From the NCBI RefSeq assembly GCF_046719735.1, contig NZ_JAUTWQ010000001.1:496001-560000 (forward strand): 64,000 nt of DNA, given 5' to 3'. This stretch comes from Halobacillus_B rhizosphaerae (GTDB lineage: Bacteria; Bacillota; Bacilli; Bacillales; Halobacillaceae). This document shows, piece by piece, positions 51,340 to 60,850 of this stretch (its first letter is position 1; each line of letters opens with the position of its first letter). Under the pieces are notes generated by a model, which saw only the letters and a list, made by a program, of their open reading frames with translations, was not told where the DNA came from and did not search any database. A program made the translations under genes and the position numbers.

Positions 51340-51756
51340 ATGAACGTAGCTTTGATTGCTCATGACAAAAAGAAAGAAGACATGATCCAGTTTGCCACGG
51401 CTTACCAAGTTATTCTCGCTAAACATAACCTCTTTGCTACCGGCACTACCGGTCAGAAAATTTCTGAAGCAACTGGACTTGAGATTACCCGATTCCTTTC
51501 CGGTCCCGTTGGCGGCGATCAGCAAATCGGGGCAAAAATTGCAGAAAATGAGATGGATGTTGTTATATTCTTTCGCGATCCCTTAACTGCCCAGCCGCAT
51601 GAACCTGATATCAGTGCGCTGCTTCGATTATGCGATGTTCATCAAATTCCTTTAGCAACAAACCTTGCTGGAGCTGAAATCCTTATCAGGGCATTAGACC
51701 GAGGTGATTTTAAATGGCGTACCATTTTAAAAGAAGAGAAGACAGATCAGGAGTGA
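51340..51756 (+). CDS. mgsA: Methylglyoxal synthase
   Basis: A 138-residue enzyme making methylglyoxal from dihydroxyacetone phosphate, a bypass that restores free phosphate. It has AHDKKKEDM, FATGTTG, LSGPVGGDQQIGA and the catalytic aspartate in FFRDPLTAQPHEPD. AAGGAGGAG precedes the start. bshA follows after only 4 bases; bshB1, which separates them in B. subtilis, is missing. Confidence 0.96.
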   Translation: MNVALIAHDKKKEDMIQFATAYQVILAKHNLFATGTTGQKISEATGLEITRFLSGPVGGDQQIGAKIAENEMDVVIFFRDPLTAQPHEPDISALLRLCDVHQIPLATNLAGAEILIRALDRGDFKWRTILKEEKTDQE

Positions 51757-51760
51757 ACAT

Positions 51761-52900
51761 ATGGCTAAGATAGGTATTACCTGCTATCCCACAGTTGGGG
51801 GATCAGGAGTGATTGCAACAGAACTCGGTAAGTTACTTTCAGAAAAAGGGCATGAGATCCATTTCATTACTTCTCAAGTCCCCTTCCGCTTAAACCGAGT
51901 TTATCCCAATATTTATTTTCATGAAGTGGAAGTCAGCAATTATCCTGTATTTCAACACCCTCCATACGATTTATCTCTGGCAAGCAAGATGGCTGAAGTC
52001 ATTAACCGGGAGAAATTAGATATCCTCCACGTGCACTATGCGATGCCGCATGCTATTTGTGCGATACTCGCAAAGCAGATGTGTAACAGGGAAGTAAAAA
52101 TCATTACTACGCTGCACGGAACGGACATTACTGTGCTTGGGATTGATCCAGGGTTAAAACAAATGATTAAATTTGGAATAGAACAATCCGATCAAGTAAC
52201 CGCGGTGTCGAGGAGTCTGGTTGAACAAACGAGGGACCGTTTGGATACGAATAAAGAGATGGAAGTCATTTATAACTTTGTTGATGAACGCGAGTATTAT
52301 AGAAAAGATAATGAAGAACTCAAGAAAGATTACTGTATTAAGCCCGAAGAAAAAGTGATTATTCACGTTTCTAATTTCCGAAAAGTGAAACGCGTGCCGG
52401 ATGTTATCCGGTCATTCGCCGAAATTAAGAAAGAGGTCCCGGCAAAATTACTACTCGTTGGAGATGGACCTGAATATGCCTTTTGCTACCAGCTTGTAGA
52501 GGATCTAGGGCTGGAAGAAGATGTGCTGTTTTTAGGGAAACAAGAAAATGTGAGTGATCTTTTGTCTATATCCGATTTGAAAATATTATTATCTGAAAAA
52601 GAAAGCTTTGGGCTGGTCCTGCTTGAAGCGATGGCTTGCGGCGTGCCTTGCATCGGTACCAATATCGGGGGAATACCAGAAGTTATTGATCACGGAGAAA
52701 CGGGTTATATTACTGAGCTTGGTAACATTGCACAAATTTCCGAACTGGCCATTCAGTTGCTGAATAATCCGGCTCTTTTAGAAACATTTGCAAACCAGTC
52801 CAAACAAGTGGTAAGAGAAAAGTTTGAATCAGCCACCATAGTTCGTCAATATGAAGAGCTTTATGAACGGGTGTTAGCAAATGAATCTAGAGAGTCATAA
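51761..52900 (+). CDS. bshA: N-acetyl-alpha-D-glucosaminyl L-malate synthase
   Basis: A 379-residue GT4 glycosyltransferase of the first step in bacillithiol synthesis, joining UDP-GlcNAc and malate. It has the N-terminal GGSGVIATELG, HVHYAMPHA and TLHGTDITVLG, and the C-terminal EKESFGLVLLEAMACGVP nucleotide-sugar site. It overlaps cca by 20 bases. ypdA at 12191 belongs to the same thiol system. Confidence 0.94.
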   Translation: MAKIGITCYPTVGGSGVIATELGKLLSEKGHEIHFITSQVPFRLNRVYPNIYFHEVEVSNYPVFQHPPYDLSLASKMAEVINREKLDILHVHYAMPHAICAILAKQMCNREVKIITTLHGTDITVLGIDPGLKQMIKFGIEQSDQVTAVSRSLVEQTRDRLDTNKEMEVIYNFVDEREYYRKDNEELKKDYCIKPEEKVIIHVSNFRKVKRVPDVIRSFAEIKKEVPAKLLLVGDGPEYAFCYQLVEDLGLEEDVLFLGKQENVSDLLSISDLKILLSEKESFGLVLLEAMACGVPCIGTNIGGIPEVIDHGETGYITELGNIAQISELAIQLLNNPALLETFANQSKQVVREKFESATIVRQYEELYERVLANESRES

Positions 52901-54092
52901 AGATTTTCGTAAAGCTATTGAAATTATTCAACACATTGAAAATAGTGGCGGTGAAGCTTATATAGTAGGCGGAGCGGTCCGCGACTTTTTAGCAGAACGT
53001 GAAGTAGGAGACATTGATATTGCTACGTCCTTACTGCCTGAAAGGATTATTGAGATATTTGATAAAGTAATCCCAATTGGAATGGAGCATGGAACGGTAC
53101 TGGTTCGGTATGAATCTGCTTCGTTTGAGGTCACTACTTATCGTACAGAAAGCGGATATAAGGACTTTCGGCATCCTGATGAGGTAAAGTTTGTTAATCA
53201 AATAGAAGAGGATCTGGCACGCAGAGACTTTACTATGAATGCCATAGCGATGGACCAGTTCGGGAAAATTATCGATCCATATGGTGGAGCAGATGCCCTA
53301 AAGAACAGGCGGATACAATCTGTGGGGGATCCTGCTCTGAGGTTTCAAGAGGATCCTCTACGGATCATGCGTGCTCTAAGATTTGCGAGCCAGCTGGAGT
53401 TTACGATTGAGGATCAAACGATTAAAGCTATTCAAACGTACGCTCATCTACTTTCACACATTGCTGTCGAACGACTGGCAGCAGAATTTGAGAAAATGTA
53501 TCAGGGTCCAGGCTATAAGGCAGGAATTAATTTTTGTGTAAAGACTGAGGTTGTAAACTACCTGCCTATTTTTAAAGAGCATCCATCAACACTCTCTCTT
53601 ATACCTAAATCTCCTCTCCTTCATTTTTCAGAAGTTATTGCTTTTTACCAGTTTAAAGTCTCTCACTGGACGATCAAGGAGTGGAAAAGAGCATGGAAGC
53701 TATCCAATCTGACAAGGAATCGAACCGATATTCTGCTGAGGTCCCTGGAGGAATATAAAACTTCTCATAAGGTAACTGAATGGCTTGTTTACAATCTGGA
53801 CGAGACTCTTTATCCTTCGTTTGCCAGAGTACTGGCTAGTTTGGGTTTAGAGGAACTCACGGTAAAGGACATGCTGGAAGAGCAGGCTAGTCAATTACCT
53901 ATCCATTCTGAAAAAGATTTGGAATTTGGAGCAAAGGATTTGATAGAATTGAAATCAGATCTTCAGAAGGGGCCATGGATTAAAGAGGGTCTCACACAAA
54001 TAGAATATTTAGTTGTAAACAAGCAATTGACAAATCAATATAGCAAAATAAAGGAGTGGGCCGAACAATGGAATCCACCCGCAAACAATTAA
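52881..54092 (+). CDS. cca: CCA-adding tRNA nucleotidyltransferase
   Basis: A 403-residue class II enzyme that builds and repairs the tRNA 3' CCA. It has the catalytic GGAVRDFL...GDIDIATS, the RRDFTMNAIAMD motif and DPLRIMRALRFASQ. The start ATG 52881 lies inside bshA with a weak GGGTG site, implying coupling. birA overlaps its 3' end by 25 bases. Confidence 0.95.
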   Translation: MNLESHKDFRKAIEIIQHIENSGGEAYIVGGAVRDFLAEREVGDIDIATSLLPERIIEIFDKVIPIGMEHGTVLVRYESASFEVTTYRTESGYKDFRHPDEVKFVNQIEEDLARRDFTMNAIAMDQFGKIIDPYGGADALKNRRIQSVGDPALRFQEDPLRIMRALRFASQLEFTIEDQTIKAIQTYAHLLSHIAVERLAAEFEKMYQGPGYKAGINFCVKTEVVNYLPIFKEHPSTLSLIPKSPLLHFSEVIAFYQFKVSHWTIKEWKRAWKLSNLTRNRTDILLRSLEEYKTSHKVTEWLVYNLDETLYPSFARVLASLGLEELTVKDMLEEQASQLPIHSEKDLEFGAKDLIELKSDLQKGPWIKEGLTQIEYLVVNKQLTNQYSKIKEWAEQWNPPANN

Positions 54093-55060
54093 TTGAGCTG
54101 TTGGAAAATAAACGAGGACATATATCTGGACAAGAGCTGTCAGATCAGCTTGATATTTCGAGAACAGCCGTATGGAAGCATATGAAAGAACTGAAAAAAG
54201 ACGGCTATGACATCGAGGCCGTCCAGCGCAAAGGGTATAAGATCATTTCCTACCCGAATAAAATAAGCGGCAACACGCTTCAATGGGGATTGGATACGAA
54301 CTGGCTGGGAAGTCAGATGCATCATTTTGAACAAGTAGAATCCACTCAGGCGATCGGACATGAAATGGCGAAGCAGGGAAAACCGCATGGCACAGTGATT
54401 GTAGCGGATGAGCAAGTAAAGGGAAAAGGAAGAATGTCCAGAGAGTGGCATTCACCTAAAGGGAAAGGAATTTGGATGAGCATTTTGCTGCGTCCTGAAT
54501 TAGCACCCATTCAAGCCCCGCAGCTTACTTTATTAGCTGCTACTGTGCTGGCAGAGCTGATTGACGAACGATCTGATTTGCAGCCGCAGATTAAATGGCC
54601 AAATGATATCCTGGTAAATCATAAAAAAATATCAGGTATCCTAACAGAAATGCAAGCGGAACAGGATCAAATTCAATACGTCGTTATTGGGATCGGGATA
54701 AATGTAAATCAAGGTTTACAGGATATTCCGGCAGATCTTCATCATAAAGCTTCTTCCCTGAAGATTGAATCTGGACAGGAATGGAGCATTCAAGAAACCG
54801 TCCAGCAAATTCTGCGAATATTTGAAAAGCGTTTTGATCAATATTTATCTTCTGGATTTAGTTCGGTTAAAGAAAACTGGGAGCATTATGGTTATCGAAT
54901 TGGAGAAGAAGTAACTATTTCTACTATGAAACATTCATGGAGAGCAGAATTAATCGGCATCGAACCAGATGGGGCTTTGCGGGCAAAGAAGGCAAACGGC
55001 GTTGAAGAGAAACTGTACTCTGCAGAGATTCACTGGGGAGAGGGAGGATACCATGCTTAA
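54068..55060 (+). CDS. birA: Biotin--protein ligase and biotin repressor BirA
   Basis: A 330-residue bifunctional protein. The N-terminal helix-turn-helix ('SGQELSDQLDISRTAVWKHM', 20-40) represses biotin genes. The ligase domain has GKGRMSREWHSPKGKG for biotinyl-AMP and KWPNDILVNHKKISG. A C-terminal SH3-like part follows. ATG 54068 is chosen after AAAGGAG. Confidence 0.95.
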   Translation: MESTRKQLIELLENKRGHISGQELSDQLDISRTAVWKHMKELKKDGYDIEAVQRKGYKIISYPNKISGNTLQWGLDTNWLGSQMHHFEQVESTQAIGHEMAKQGKPHGTVIVADEQVKGKGRMSREWHSPKGKGIWMSILLRPELAPIQAPQLTLLAATVLAELIDERSDLQPQIKWPNDILVNHKKISGILTEMQAEQDQIQYVVIGIGINVNQGLQDIPADLHHKASSLKIESGQEWSIQETVQQILRIFEKRFDQYLSSGFSSVKENWEHYGYRIGEEVTISTMKHSWRAELIGIEPDGALRAKKANGVEEKLYSAEIHWGEGGYHA

Positions 55061-55883
55061 TAGAAATCAAGTAAGGAAAATGAAGGAAGACAATAATAAG
55101 ATTGCTATGATTACAAGCTATGACTATCCATCTGCTCTAATGGCAGAGAAGTCCGGGGCAGATATGATCTTAGTTGGTGACAGTTTAGGTATGGTTGTTC
55201 TTGGTTATGATTCTACGATCCCAGTAACCATCGCGGATATGATTCACCATAGCAAAGCTGTAAGGAGAGGTGCGCCTGACACATTTACTGTAGTGGATAT
55301 GCCTTTTATGTCTTATCATATTTCTATGGATGATTCGTTATCTAATGCTAAACGCCTGTATCAGGAATCAGGGGCTGAAGCGCTGAAACTTGAAGGCAGC
55401 GGAGAAGTATTTGAAGTGATGAACCGGCTCACTCACGCCGGTATCCCAGTAGTAGGTCATTTAGGGTTAACTCCCCAATCGGTAAATGTCCTTGGCGGCT
55501 ATCGCGTACAAGGAAAAGATAGACAAACCGCAGAAAAACTCTTAGCAGACGCAAAAGCTGCAGAAGCCGCTGGAGCCGTTGCTCTCGTATTAGAATGTAT
55601 TCCAAAAGAATTAGCTGAGCTTATTACTAAACAGCTGACGATTCCTACAATAGGGATTGGGGCCGGCCAAGCCTGTGACGGACAAGTTCTAGTCTATCAT
55701 GATGTCCTTAAGTACGGTTCAGAGCGGCTTCCCAAGTTTGTGAAGCCATACTTTGATGGCGATCGATGGATGGGAGAAGCAGTTCAATCGTATGTGAATG
55801 AAGTGAAGTCAGGAGCATTTCCAGAAGAAAAGCATTCGTTCACTATGGATGCTAGTGTACTGGCTGATTTACGAGGAGAGTAA
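55053..55883 (+). CDS. panB: Ketopantoate hydroxymethyltransferase
   Basis: A 276-residue enzyme of the first committed step of pantothenate synthesis. It has MITSYDYPSALMAEKSGADM, VGDSLGMVVLGYDST and the metal/substrate motif FTVVDMPFMSYH. ATG 55053 follows GGGAGGATACC and overlaps birA by 8 bases. panC begins 2 bases after it. Confidence 0.96.
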   Translation: MLNRNQVRKMKEDNNKIAMITSYDYPSALMAEKSGADMILVGDSLGMVVLGYDSTIPVTIADMIHHSKAVRRGAPDTFTVVDMPFMSYHISMDDSLSNAKRLYQESGAEALKLEGSGEVFEVMNRLTHAGIPVVGHLGLTPQSVNVLGGYRVQGKDRQTAEKLLADAKAAEAAGAVALVLECIPKELAELITKQLTIPTIGIGAGQACDGQVLVYHDVLKYGSERLPKFVKPYFDGDRWMGEAVQSYVNEVKSGAFPEEKHSFTMDASVLADLRGE

Positions 55884-55885
55884 TT

Positions 55886-56752
55886 ATGGAAGTGATTAAA
55901 GAAACCGCAGAAATGCAGGCGCTAGCTGCAGAATTAATAAAGGAAGGTAAGTCTATTGGTTTTGTACCAACCATGGGTTATCTTCACGAAGGTCACTTAA
56001 GTTTATTACAACAAGCACGCCAGCAGAATGATAAGGTGATTCTTAGTATATTTGTGAACCCGCTGCAATTCGGTCCGGATGAAGATTTGGATGCGTACCC
56101 TCGGGACGAGCAAAGAGACCTGACCATTGCCGAAGAGAACGGTGTGGATATTGTTTTTCTTCCTGTTGAAGAAACGATGTATCCTCACCCCCTCTCCTTA
56201 AAGCTTTCTGTAGTAAATCGAGCAGATGTCTTATGTGGGAGAAGCCGCCCGGGACATTTTGACGGTGTAGTTACCATTCTGGCAAAATTATTTAATTTAT
56301 GCCGGCCGGATCGTGTATATTTCGGGATGAAGGATGCTCAGCAAGTTGCTGTAGTCGATGCTCTTATCGAAGATTTTAACTTTCCGGTAGAATTAAAAAG
56401 CGTGTCGACAGTCAGAGAGAAGGATGGTCTTGCCAAAAGCAGCAGAAATGTAAATTTATCTGCCCTTGAGAGAGAAGAAGCTCCCTTTATTCAGCAAGCT
56501 CTTCAGAAAGGAAGAATGCTGGCTGAAGAAGGCGAGAACGATATTGACGTCATTGTAAAGGAAACAATGAAGTTTATAGAAAGTAAAACTCATGGTAAAA
56601 TAGACTACGTTGAGTTATTATCTTATCCAGAGCTCGAGCCAGTAGACAAAATAGATCGACAGGTTATTCTTGCGGCAGCAGTTCAATTCCAACACGCAAG
56701 ACTGATTGATAATGTTGTATTTGATGAAACGGGTGCGATTTCAAAAGGATAA
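55886..56752 (+). CDS. panC: Pantothenate synthetase
   Basis: A 288-residue ATP-dependent ligase of pantoate and beta-alanine. It has PTMGYLHEGHLSLL, FVNPLQFGPDEDLDAYPRD, and the KMSKS-like loop region 'KDGLAKSSRN'. Second gene of panBCD. Confidence 0.96.
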   Translation: MEVIKETAEMQALAAELIKEGKSIGFVPTMGYLHEGHLSLLQQARQQNDKVILSIFVNPLQFGPDEDLDAYPRDEQRDLTIAEENGVDIVFLPVEETMYPHPLSLKLSVVNRADVLCGRSRPGHFDGVVTILAKLFNLCRPDRVYFGMKDAQQVAVVDALIEDFNFPVELKSVSTVREKDGLAKSSRNVNLSALEREEAPFIQQALQKGRMLAEEGENDIDVIVKETMKFIESKTHGKIDYVELLSYPELEPVDKIDRQVILAAAVQFQHARLIDNVVFDETGAISKG

Positions 56753-56772
56753 GTGTTCAAGGAGGATATCAT

Positions 56773-57162
56773 ATGTTTCGTACCATGATGAAGGCAAAAA
56801 TCCACCGAGCAACGGTTACAGAAGCCAATCTTAATTATGTAGGAAGTATTACTATAGATCAGAACCTGCTGGATCAGGTGGGGATTCTCCCACATGAAAA
56901 GGTTCAAATTGTAAATAATAACAATGGGGCAAGACTGGAGACCTACGTTATTGCAGGAGAAAGAGGGAGCGGTGTTGTGTGTTTAAATGGTGCCGCTGCT
57001 CGTCTCGTTCAGCCGGATGATGTGGTCATTATTGTTTCTTACGCCATGTTAACGGAAGAAGAACTTGCAGATTTCAAACCGAAAATTGCCATTATGGGTG
57101 AACATAACCAGGTACAAGAAATTGTAGAGGAAGAGCCGCCATTAACCGCTTTACCTCTATAA
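56773..57162 (+). CDS. panD: Aspartate 1-decarboxylase precursor
   Basis: A 129-residue proenzyme making beta-alanine. Self-cleavage is expected at Gly24-Ser25 (NYVGSITID), where Ser25 becomes the pyruvoyl group. NNNNGARLETY and NGAAARLV are conserved. AAGGAGG precedes ATG 56773. A terminator follows. Confidence 0.97.
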   Translation: MFRTMMKAKIHRATVTEANLNYVGSITIDQNLLDQVGILPHEKVQIVNNNNGARLETYVIAGERGSGVVCLNGAAARLVQPDDVVIIVSYAMLTEEELADFKPKIAIMGEHNQVQEIVEEEPPLTALPL

Positions 57163-57185
57163 GAGGATAGCTTAGCGGTAGAAGT

Positions 57186-57225
57186 AAGGATCTTAGCCGT
57201 CTTCTGGCAAGGTCCTTCCTTTTTG
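57186..57225 (+). terminator. Terminator of the panBCD operon
   Basis: AAGGATCTTAGCC (57186-57198) pairs with GGCAAGGTCCTT (57206-57217) with one G-T pair and a bulged A, followed by CCTTTTTG. Confidence 0.65.
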
Positions 57226-57258
57226 CTATAAAGTGTGCCGTGTGAAAGAGGGATGAAG

Positions 57259-60054
57259 ATGACTACCTATGCAATTGTAGATTTAGAAACTACCGGGAAC
57301 GCCTCGGTCAAAGGGGATCGAATTATTGAGATCGGCGTGGTCGTGATGAACGCGGGAAAAGTGGTGGAAGAATTTTCCTCCTTAGTTTATCCGGAGAGGG
57401 ACATTCCGCCTTTTATCCAATCTTTAACAGGGATTGAAGAAGAAGACGTATTGAATGCTCCGCTTTTTTCAGAAATTGCTGAGGATGTTCATCGATTATT
57501 TCATAATGCTTTTGTGGTAGCCCATAATATAGAATTTGACTTGGGTTTTCTTAATGCTGAATTTATCCGCTGCGGCTTACCCAAATTACATAACCCAGTG
57601 ATTGACACCGTCGAGCTTGCAAGAGTGATGCTTCCAACTGCCGCCAGTTTTAAACTTGGCCAGCTTGCCCAGCAGTTTAATATTGGGCATGACAAGCCTC
57701 ACCGCGCACTTTCTGACGCTCAAGTCACGAGCGACTTGCTTGAGCTGTTACTTAATAAAATGAAGCTTCTTCCCGAGCGTACCCTTACCCATCTATTAAA
57801 GGTGGAAGCAAAGTTAAAGAGCAACCTGCGCTTTTTCATTGAAGAAAGCATTGAGTATCATAGATATACGGCAGACTCTGAAGAGAACTATCAAATATGG
57901 CATGGTATTCCGGTAAGAAAAATCCCTCCTGTAGAGCTGGTTCAGGAAGAAAAAATGCTGGATTTTGATCCATGGCTGGAACGTGTTTATCATGATAAAG
58001 AAGGTTTAAGTCAAGTTTTCGAGAAGTACGAAATTAGATCCGGGCAGGAACAAATGTCGAGAATTGTTTATGAATCTTTCAATCGAAGTGAGCATGCTCT
58101 TGTAGAAGCAGGGGCAGGAACAGGAAAATCTGCAGCTTACTTGATCGGGGCGGCCTATTATGCGATCAGCCGCCAGGAAAAAGTAGTCATTACTACTCAC
58201 ACAACCAGCTTGCAAAAGCAGCTGATAGAGGATGAAATTCCTAAAGTGGAACAGCTCTTCAGCAGGAAGCTGCGAGCTGTACTGTACAAAGGAAAAAGTC
58301 ATTATATCAGCTTGATTCATTTCAGCTATGAATTAGACAGATCCGATCAGGATAATTATGATATATCTTTAACTAAAGCTATGGTTCTTGTCTGGTTAAC
58401 AGAAACGCTAACTGGAGACGGTGATGAAATACAGCTGCCTTCAAGCGGTGACCAATTTTGGCATAAAGTTTCTTCGGAGCAGTCAAATAAAGCTGTACAA
58501 TTAGATACAGGGAACTCTTCTTATTTCCATTTAGCTCAAGAAAAAGCGAAGCATGCAGATATTATCATTACCAACCATGCCTTGTTCTGCATGGATCTTA
58601 TGAGTACGGAGGACCGCCTTCCAATTTATGACCGAGTCGTGGTAGATGAAGCTCATCATCTGGAAGCAGTTGCCAGCAGACATTTTGGTTTGCAATTTAA
58701 TTATATGGAATTGCAGCGTCAACTTAGTCAGTTTAACGAACTGTTCCATATTCAGGGACTGGACCTTCCAGTAAGTGATCCGTTGCTTTACACACAAGCT
58801 AGTAAATGTAAACAATGGATAGATGAGGCGAAGGATGAATTGAATACTTTTTCACGTTATCTATTTCAAGAAGTAAAACAGCACCATAGAAAGCACAAGA
58901 CGAGAAGTGACATAGGCAGGGTTCAGTATTTAATCAATCAGAATCCTCTGCCGGGTTTTGTAAAAACAGCGAAAGAAATGGTCAATCGGTTCTTAGCATG
59001 TATAAAGCGTTTAATCCGTGGGATGGATCAAATGGCAGAGCATTTAAACCCCCTGATTCATATGGATGACAGCTCCTCCGTAGCTATTGTCCTTTCCCGA
59101 TTGGACAAGCAGAAAGCAGCCAGTCAGCAAATGATTGATCAATTACTGCCTTTTTTCAAAATGGCAGAAGAACAAGTGAAGTGGATCGAAATTGAGAGCG
59201 AGGGTACGGCAAACGTCGTCTACCTGTATAGTGAACCTCTGGATATTGCGGCACTACTTAAGACCGAGCTATTTGCAGCGAAAGCGAGTGTGGTTCTGAC
59301 GAGTGCAACTTTGACCACGGATGGTCAATTCAACTACATTAGGGAAACGTTAGGACTGGAACAACTAGGAGAAGTGAAGGAAACCCTTATTCCATCCCCT
59401 TACCCCTTTAAGGAGCAAGTCCAACTGATGGTACCTGATGACTTTCCTAGTATTAAATCAAGTCCCGAAGAGTTTATTTTCTCAGTCAGCGAAGCGATTT
59501 ATTCCATTGCTCACGTGACGAAAGGAAGAATGCTCGTTCTGTTTACTTCTTATGACATGTTAAGGAAAACCTATTTCCTGCTTAAAGAAGTGATTGATCC
59601 CGAAGAGTTTATGGTATTTGCTCAAGGGGTTTCAAGCGGCAGCCGTGATCGTTTAAAAAAGAATTTTCAAGCTTTTGATCAATCAATCTTACTCGGAACT
59701 AGTTCGTTCTGGGAAGGGGTAGATATTCCTGGTGATGATCTATCCTGTCTGATGATTGTCCGGCTGCCTTTTCAGCCGCCGGATCAGCCCGTCCAATCCG
59801 TCCGTGATGATCTTATGAAAGAACAGGGAGTGAATTCCTTTATGGAAAGATCTCTACCCAATGCGATTATCCGTTTTAAACAAGGGTTTGGACGGCTCAT
59901 TCGATCCAGTCAGGACAGAGGGATCGTATTTGTGTGTGACCAGCGCTTGATGGAAGCGAGGTATGGAAAGTATTTTATATCCTCGATACCAGACGTGCCG
60001 GTCTTTTACCAATCGACTTCAACCCTTATTAAACAAATAGAAACTTGGCTCTAA
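57259..60054 (+). CDS. dinG: DinG-family helicase with N-terminal 3'-5' exonuclease domain
   Basis: A 931-residue protein. Residues 1-165 form a DEDDh exonuclease (IVDLETTG, HNIEFDLGFL, HRALSDAQ). The rest is a superfamily 2 helicase with EAGAGTGKSAAY (Walker A) and VVDEAHHLE (DEAH), ending QGFGRLIRSSQDRG. E. coli DinG's four-cysteine iron-sulfur cluster is not visible here, as in B. subtilis DinG (YpvA). That protein acts mainly as a nuclease. ATG 57259 has the best spacing to AAAGAGG. Confidence 0.92.
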   Translation: MTTYAIVDLETTGNASVKGDRIIEIGVVVMNAGKVVEEFSSLVYPERDIPPFIQSLTGIEEEDVLNAPLFSEIAEDVHRLFHNAFVVAHNIEFDLGFLNAEFIRCGLPKLHNPVIDTVELARVMLPTAASFKLGQLAQQFNIGHDKPHRALSDAQVTSDLLELLLNKMKLLPERTLTHLLKVEAKLKSNLRFFIEESIEYHRYTADSEENYQIWHGIPVRKIPPVELVQEEKMLDFDPWLERVYHDKEGLSQVFEKYEIRSGQEQMSRIVYESFNRSEHALVEAGAGTGKSAAYLIGAAYYAISRQEKVVITTHTTSLQKQLIEDEIPKVEQLFSRKLRAVLYKGKSHYISLIHFSYELDRSDQDNYDISLTKAMVLVWLTETLTGDGDEIQLPSSGDQFWHKVSSEQSNKAVQLDTGNSSYFHLAQEKAKHADIIITNHALFCMDLMSTEDRLPIYDRVVVDEAHHLEAVASRHFGLQFNYMELQRQLSQFNELFHIQGLDLPVSDPLLYTQASKCKQWIDEAKDELNTFSRYLFQEVKQHHRKHKTRSDIGRVQYLINQNPLPGFVKTAKEMVNRFLACIKRLIRGMDQMAEHLNPLIHMDDSSSVAIVLSRLDKQKAASQQMIDQLLPFFKMAEEQVKWIEIESEGTANVVYLYSEPLDIAALLKTELFAAKASVVLTSATLTTDGQFNYIRETLGLEQLGEVKETLIPSPYPFKEQVQLMVPDDFPSIKSSPEEFIFSVSEAIYSIAHVTKGRMLVLFTSYDMLRKTYFLLKEVIDPEEFMVFAQGVSSGSRDRLKKNFQAFDQSILLGTSSFWEGVDIPGDDLSCLMIVRLPFQPPDQPVQSVRDDLMKEQGVNSFMERSLPNAIIRFKQGFGRLIRSSQDRGIVFVCDQRLMEARYGKYFISSIPDVPVFYQSTSTLIKQIETWL

Positions 60055-60105
60055 TAGCGGGAATTTTATAAATTCAATTGCGGCTGTAAAAAAACGGACA
60101 GAAAC

Positions 60106-60114
60106 TGTTATAAT
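60106..60114 (+). promoter_or_regulatory. Extended -10 promoter of ypmA-ypmB-aspB
   Basis: TGTTATAAT, about 55 bases before ypmA. A -35 box is not obvious. Confidence 0.5.
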
Positions 60115-60169
60115 GAACTACGAATATAAAGTCACATCATGGATATGAAACACATTGGAGGACTCGGGA

Positions 60170-60340
60170 ATGACTAACAAAATTGAAACTTTATCAACGG
60201 TACGTATCCAGCACTCAGATGATTTATATAAAGTAGTGGATACACTGAACCGTACATTGAAAGAACAAAATCTTATGTTTGGATTGGCGTTGGATGAAGA
60301 TGACAATGATACAGCAGTCTTCACAATCTACCGTACCTAA
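60170..60340 (+). CDS. ypmA: Small conserved protein YpmA (DUF4264)
   Basis: A 56-residue soluble protein ('TLSTVRIQHSDDLYKVVDTLNRTLKEQNLMFGLALDE...' begins after residue 7). ATG 60170 is 8 bases after TTGGAGGAC. It matches YpmA in size and position. Function unknown. ypmB overlaps its 3' end. Confidence 0.85.
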   Translation: MTNKIETLSTVRIQHSDDLYKVVDTLNRTLKEQNLMFGLALDEDDNDTAVFTIYRT

Positions 60341-60830
60341 CTGGCTTAAGTGGCTGCTATTAATAGTCATGGTGATTGGTCTGATCATTTGTGCATTCAT
60401 TATTTGGATGTATGTTCATATTGAAAATGATAAAACAAGTCAATTTGATCAAGCATCAAAGATCGCTATACAGCAGACAGATCTAGCTAGTGTTGAAAAT
60501 GTCGAGCTCTATAATGGCGCTGAGACGGTACATATTGTTCATGGCAGCACCAGTCAAAGCCAGGGACTTACAGTGTTAGTAAACGTAAAAAGCAAAAAAA
60601 TTCTTGCCTCGATACCGGATAAAGAAAGGATTTCAAAAGATCAATTGAAAAAAGAGTGGCTGGCTTCTTGCAGCTCTTGTACTTTTAAAGACATCCGCAT
60701 GGGCTATGAGGAAGAACAAGCCGTTTATGAGCTTACTTTTATTGATGATAAGAATAGGTATGTGTTTGATTATTATTTACCTGATGGTGAAAAATTTCAG
60801 CAGCGATTTGCATTTAAACAATCAAACTAA
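60306..60830 (+). CDS. ypmB: Membrane-anchored protein YpmB (DUF5590)
   Basis: A 174-residue protein: one N-terminal membrane helix (about 13-35), then an extracytoplasmic domain containing PepSY-like repeats. Several in-frame ATGs (60294, 60300, 60306) lie in ypmA and the exact start is uncertain; none has a perfect ribosome site. It lies between ypmA and aspB, as in B. subtilis. Function unknown. Confidence 0.8.
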   Translation: MIQQSSQSTVPNWLKWLLLIVMVIGLIICAFIIWMYVHIENDKTSQFDQASKIAIQQTDLASVENVELYNGAETVHIVHGSTSQSQGLTVLVNVKSKKILASIPDKERISKDQLKKEWLASCSSCTFKDIRMGYEEEQAVYELTFIDDKNRYVFDYYLPDGEKFQQRFAFKQSN

Positions 60831-60850
60831 TTAGAGGAGTGCTGACTATA

